A stretch of 34,784 nucleotides of DNA from Candidatus Saccharimonadota bacterium. GTDB lineage: Bacteria > Patescibacteriota > Saccharimonadia > Saccharimonadales > Saccharimonadaceae. The translations under genes and the position numbers were made by a program. This document shows, in pieces, positions 32,383 to 34,784 of this stretch. Under the pieces are notes generated by a model. The model was given only the letters and a program-made list of their open reading frames with translations. It ran no database searches and was not told the origin of the DNA. The stretch covers positions 1 to 34,784 of the forward strand of contig JAFWNJ010000004.1 in NCBI GenBank assembly GCA_017510425.1. Reading direction: 5' to 3'. Each line of letters begins with the position of its first letter. The stretch's first letter is position 1.

Positions 32383-33816
32383 ATGCATTTCAAGACTATT
32401 TTCAAATCGCTAAAAAATAAAGACATGCTGAAACGAGTAATGATTATACTTGGGATAATTGTTGCTTATCGACTTTTGGCACAGATTCCGGTACCGATGG
32501 GCGATGCATCGACATTTAAGGAAGCAGTTTCAAATTTGATGGAGAAATCTGATTTTTCGAGCTTTCTTAACTTAATCTCAGGTGGTGGTCTGGCTTCATT
32601 TAGCATTATTCTGGTCGGGCTTTCGCCTTATATTACTGGCTCGATTGTGATTCAGCTTCTGACTAAGGCCATCCCTTCACTCGAAGAATTATCTAATGAT
32701 GGCGAAACGGGTCGTCGCAAGATTAATCAGTGGACGAGAATGCTGACTGTGCCGCTAGCTATTGTGCAATCTATTGCTTATATATTTATATTGTATCAGT
32801 CGACTTTGTCGGCAAATATTGCGAGTGAGTTTACTCCGACTTTCGGTGATTGGGCTTTGTCGGTGACGGCAATGACGGCTGGTTCGGTGATATTGATGTG
32901 GATGGGCGAACTGATTACTGAGCAAGGGATTGGAAATGGTATTTCTACTTTAATTTTCGCTTCAATTATTTCTCAGCTACCCACCACTATGGCTTCACTT
33001 GGGGCGGCATTATTTGATACAGCTCAAGGGAGCTTGAGTTTATTTGGTTGGTTCGAATTACCAGTTAATCCGACGACATTCTGGATTGTGTTAGGATTTG
33101 CTATCGCTATGTTAGTGGTGATATATTTCCTGGTGAAGTTGAACGAAGCTCAGAGAATTATAACCGTGAATTATGCGAAGCGGGTGCACGGTAATTCGTC
33201 ATATGGCGGAATTAAGTCGATTTTGCCAATTAAGCTGATTGCAGCTGGTGTGATTCCGGTGATTTTCGCTACGGCTTTCCTGTCGCTGCCCGCGCTGGTG
33301 GGTCAGGTGATTATGACTTTCGATGCGGGGAATGAATTCGGAGCAGGATTAGTTTCAATTTTTTCGGCGCCTTCGGCTAATAATTTCGCGACGATGTATC
33401 CAGATGGTATTACTGGGCAATGGTTTGTTTATCCGGCGATGTATTTCCTACTAGTCTTCATGTTTACTTATTTCTATACTTCAATTATCTTCAATACGAA
33501 GGAAATCGCAGATAATTTGCAGAAACAAGGTGGATTCATTGAGGGCGTGAGACCTGGTATTACTACTTCTAAATACTTGTCCAAGGTTGTAAATCACCTA
33601 GATCTATTTGGTGCTTTGGCGCTGGGGCTAATTGCGATGTTACCATTTATTACTGATTACATTTTCATCGTGATTACTGGTGCGCCGATTGGCTTATCAA
33701 TTTCTGGTACTGGGCTTTTGATTGTGGTAACGGTGGCGTTAGAGAATCTGAGGTCGGTGGATTCTAGAGCTCTAATGATAACTTACGACGATTTTGGTGA
33801 TGAGCTTAAAGATTGA
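32383..33816 (+). CDS. secY: Preprotein translocase subunit SecY
   Basis: A 477-residue channel subunit of the Sec translocon with about ten membrane helices. Landmarks are RLLAQIPVPMGD near the start, the LISGGGLASFSIILVGLSPYITGSIV region with the plug in two pieces (SGGGLASFSIILVG, SPYITGSIVIQLL), the long cytoplasmic loop NEAQRIITVNYAKRV, and LPIKLIAAGVIPVIFATAFL. The frame is open from 32344, but GAGG at 32374-32377 and family alignment favour the ATG at 32383. In most bacteria secY lies in the spc ribosomal-protein operon; here it has its own promoter after rpoC and is followed by a sortase gene. Confidence 0.95.
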   Translation: MHFKTIFKSLKNKDMLKRVMIILGIIVAYRLLAQIPVPMGDASTFKEAVSNLMEKSDFSSFLNLISGGGLASFSIILVGLSPYITGSIVIQLLTKAIPSLEELSNDGETGRRKINQWTRMLTVPLAIVQSIAYIFILYQSTLSANIASEFTPTFGDWALSVTAMTAGSVILMWMGELITEQGIGNGISTLIFASIISQLPTTMASLGAALFDTAQGSLSLFGWFELPVNPTTFWIVLGFAIAMLVVIYFLVKLNEAQRIITVNYAKRVHGNSSYGGIKSILPIKLIAAGVIPVIFATAFLSLPALVGQVIMTFDAGNEFGAGLVSIFSAPSANNFATMYPDGITGQWFVYPAMYFLLVFMFTYFYTSIIFNTKEIADNLQKQGGFIEGVRPGITTSKYLSKVVNHLDLFGALALGLIAMLPFITDYIFIVITGAPIGLSISGTGLLIVVTVALENLRSVDSRALMITYDDFGDELKD

Positions 33817-34495
33817 TCTTAGCTGGCGTAGAGTAGCGAAATGGGTCGGGCTAGCCGTCCTGGCTGTGTTGTTTGCGGTTTTTATTATAAGGGTGATAGC
33901 ATTTGAAAACTATTATTATAATGAAAAAGAAGGTAGCGAAAGGGCGACTACAAGTAATGTTGGAGCAATTCAGCCTGAGGAAGAGTTGATTGAGGAAAAA
34001 CCAACTGAAGAAGAGGTTTATGAATATGTGGTGGCGGCAGATAGGCCGAGATACATGACGATTGAGGCGCTAGGCATTTATAATGCGAGAGTTTTGCCGA
34101 TGGGATTGACGGATAATAATGCGCTTGATACGCCACGTAATATTTTCGATGTGGGTTGGTATCAGGAGTCTGGGAAACCAGGTCAGGGAGGAACGATGAT
34201 TATTGATGGGCACAATGGTGGGCCGCACGTGCACGGTGTTTTTAAGGATTTGCCGGAACTTAGTGAGGGGGATATTATTGTGATTGAGCGGGGCGATGGC
34301 CTGAAATATTCTTATAAAGTATATGAGAATAAAGAAGTCTTGCTATCTGATGCTGATCAATATATGTCTACGGCGGCTAAATCGCCAATTTCAGGCAAGG
34401 AATCCGTTACTTTAATTACTTGTTCAGGCGAATGGTCGCAACAGAGGGGGACATATCTTTCACGTCAGTTTGTACGCGCGGCAATAATAGAATAA
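33800..34495 (+). CDS. Sortase
   Basis: A 231-residue membrane-anchored cysteine transpeptidase. One N-terminal helix (about 12-34) is followed by an acidic stalk (PEEELIEEKPTEEE) and the sortase barrel. The catalytic triad is H138 in IDGHNG, C208 in LITCSG and R222 in YLSRQF. It should link proteins carrying a C-terminal sorting signal to the cell wall or to each other; no such substrate was recognised in this window. The gene overlaps secY by 17 nt. TTG and GTG codons at 33794 and 33797 are alternative starts, but the ATG at 33800 is preferred. Its class was not assigned. Pairing with secY suggests co-expression of export and surface anchoring. Confidence 0.9.
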   Translation: MSLKIDLSWRRVAKWVGLAVLAVLFAVFIIRVIAFENYYYNEKEGSERATTSNVGAIQPEEELIEEKPTEEEVYEYVVAADRPRYMTIEALGIYNARVLPMGLTDNNALDTPRNIFDVGWYQESGKPGQGGTMIIDGHNGGPHVHGVFKDLPELSEGDIIVIERGDGLKYSYKVYENKEVLLSDADQYMSTAAKSPISGKESVTLITCSGEWSQQRGTYLSRQFVRAAIIE

Positions 34496-34501
34496 TGACT
34501 C

Positions 34502-34615
34502 GATTTAGAATTATAGATTTTCTCGATCCGCTTCGCTCACGCCCGTCGTTACGGGGTTCGCTTGCTAGTTGCTCCCGTTGTTGCAAATGATCTCGAAAAT
34601 CCATAATTCTAAATC
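34502..34615 (+). repeat. Family B structured repeat, copy 2
   Basis: Arms 34502-34521 and 34596-34615 pair over 20 positions with one A-C mismatch. The arms have no similarity to those of copy 1. The core shares the 17-mer CGCCCGTCGTTACGGGG with copy 1, forming a CCCGT/ACGGG hairpin with a CGTT loop. A weaker second hairpin (TTGC/GCAA, around 34569-34584) follows. It lies 6 bp after the sortase stop. Confidence 0.75.
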
Positions 34616-34635
34616 AAAAATCTACAATTTTAATG

Positions 34636-34641
34636 TATAAT
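34636..34641 (+). promoter_or_regulatory. -10 box of the last gene
   Basis: TATAAT at 34636-34641 with no clear -35. RNA would start near 34648, giving a leader of about 62 nt. Confidence 0.45.
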
Positions 34642-34664
34642 CCTGCATAAGTTCAAACACATAT

Positions 34665-34705
34665 TAGACTCTCCAACTAATATCAAATGATAATGGAGTA
34701 GTCTA
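34665..34705 (+). promoter_or_regulatory. Hairpin covering the ribosome-binding site
   Basis: TAGACT and CTCCA (34665-34675) pair with TGGAG and AGTCTA (34694-34705, one bulged T), an 11-bp stem with an 18-nt loop. The only Shine-Dalgarno sequence for the next ATG, GGAG at 34695-34698, lies inside the stem, so folding should block translation. Confidence 0.6.
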
Positions 34706-34709
34706 AATA

Positions 34710-34784
34710 ATGATTACAAAAAGCCAACAAAAAGGGTATATTAGTGCTATGAAATACTACAATAATATACCCAAATCTATTAAA
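34710..34784 (+). CDS. Start of an unidentified gene, cut by window end
   Basis: An open frame of 25 codons runs from the ATG at 34710 to the end of the window without a stop. The visible N-terminus is polar and Lys-rich and gives no family match by eye. A -10 box, a leader and GGAG 11 nt upstream support a real start, with the hairpin over GGAG suggesting translational control. Confidence 0.5.
   Translation, partial: MITKSQQKGYISAMKYYNNIPKSIK

Noticed and set aside
1-34784. TGA read as an amino acid (as in some CPR lineages)
   Set aside because: TGA is the natural stop of several genes here (first small gene, TrmH-like gene, secY) and no conserved gene is interrupted by TGA, so the standard bacterial code applies.

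Overview
The window reads as a stretch of chromosome from a member of the Candidate Phyla Radiation, most likely Candidatus Saccharibacteria (TM7). This is judged from gene content and protein character, not from a database search. Genes are short, dense and AT-leaning. The standard code is used: TGA ends secY, the TrmH-like gene and the first small gene. Many promoters have extended -10 boxes placed directly in front of the start codon. Several core proteins are stripped down: an L32 without cysteines, an RNA polymerase beta-prime without either zinc site, and shortened LeuRS and PheT. No tRNA, rRNA, CRISPR array, transposase or prophage gene was seen.

Layout. 1-6500: a small membrane protein, exonuclease I (sbcB), convergent L-lactate dehydrogenase, a DUF2207-type membrane protein with a Gly-rich tail, and a Pro/Ser/Asn-rich surface protein. 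6500-12700: metG, a divergent aquaporin-like channel, a small tail-anchored protein, then pheS-pheT. 12700-18300: ftsE-ftsX, a coiled-coil CHAP peptidoglycan hydrolase of PcsB type, a C-terminal processing protease and a GT4 glycosyltransferase; together these look like a cell-separation and envelope module. 18450-24550: leuS, a SPOUT methyltransferase, a glutaredoxin, rpmF (57 codons), nusB, a Nudix hydrolase, rnc, rpsP and a khpA-like KH protein, a translation and RNA-processing set. 24550-34784: two terminators, a long leader, rpoB-rpoC, then secY and a sortase, and the start of an unidentified gene cut by the window edge.

The most unusual material is structural. Five long imperfect palindromes of about 100-135 bp lie in the window. 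Two (2182-2312, 18284-18418) share a nearly identical core that can fold as two hairpins inside a closing stem, and the closing stems differ by compensatory changes. Two others (32168-32290, 34502-34615) share a different short core and have unrelated but self-complementary arms. A fifth lies in frame inside sbcB (1503-1604) and accounts for most of the extra length of that protein, recalling the in-gene palindromic elements of Rickettsia. Seven genes appear to have leaderless or near-leaderless mRNAs (-10 box ending 7-8 nt before ATG), and pheS comes close. The rpoB leader contains two segments that compete for the same partner, and the last gene has its Shine-Dalgarno sequence buried in a hairpin.
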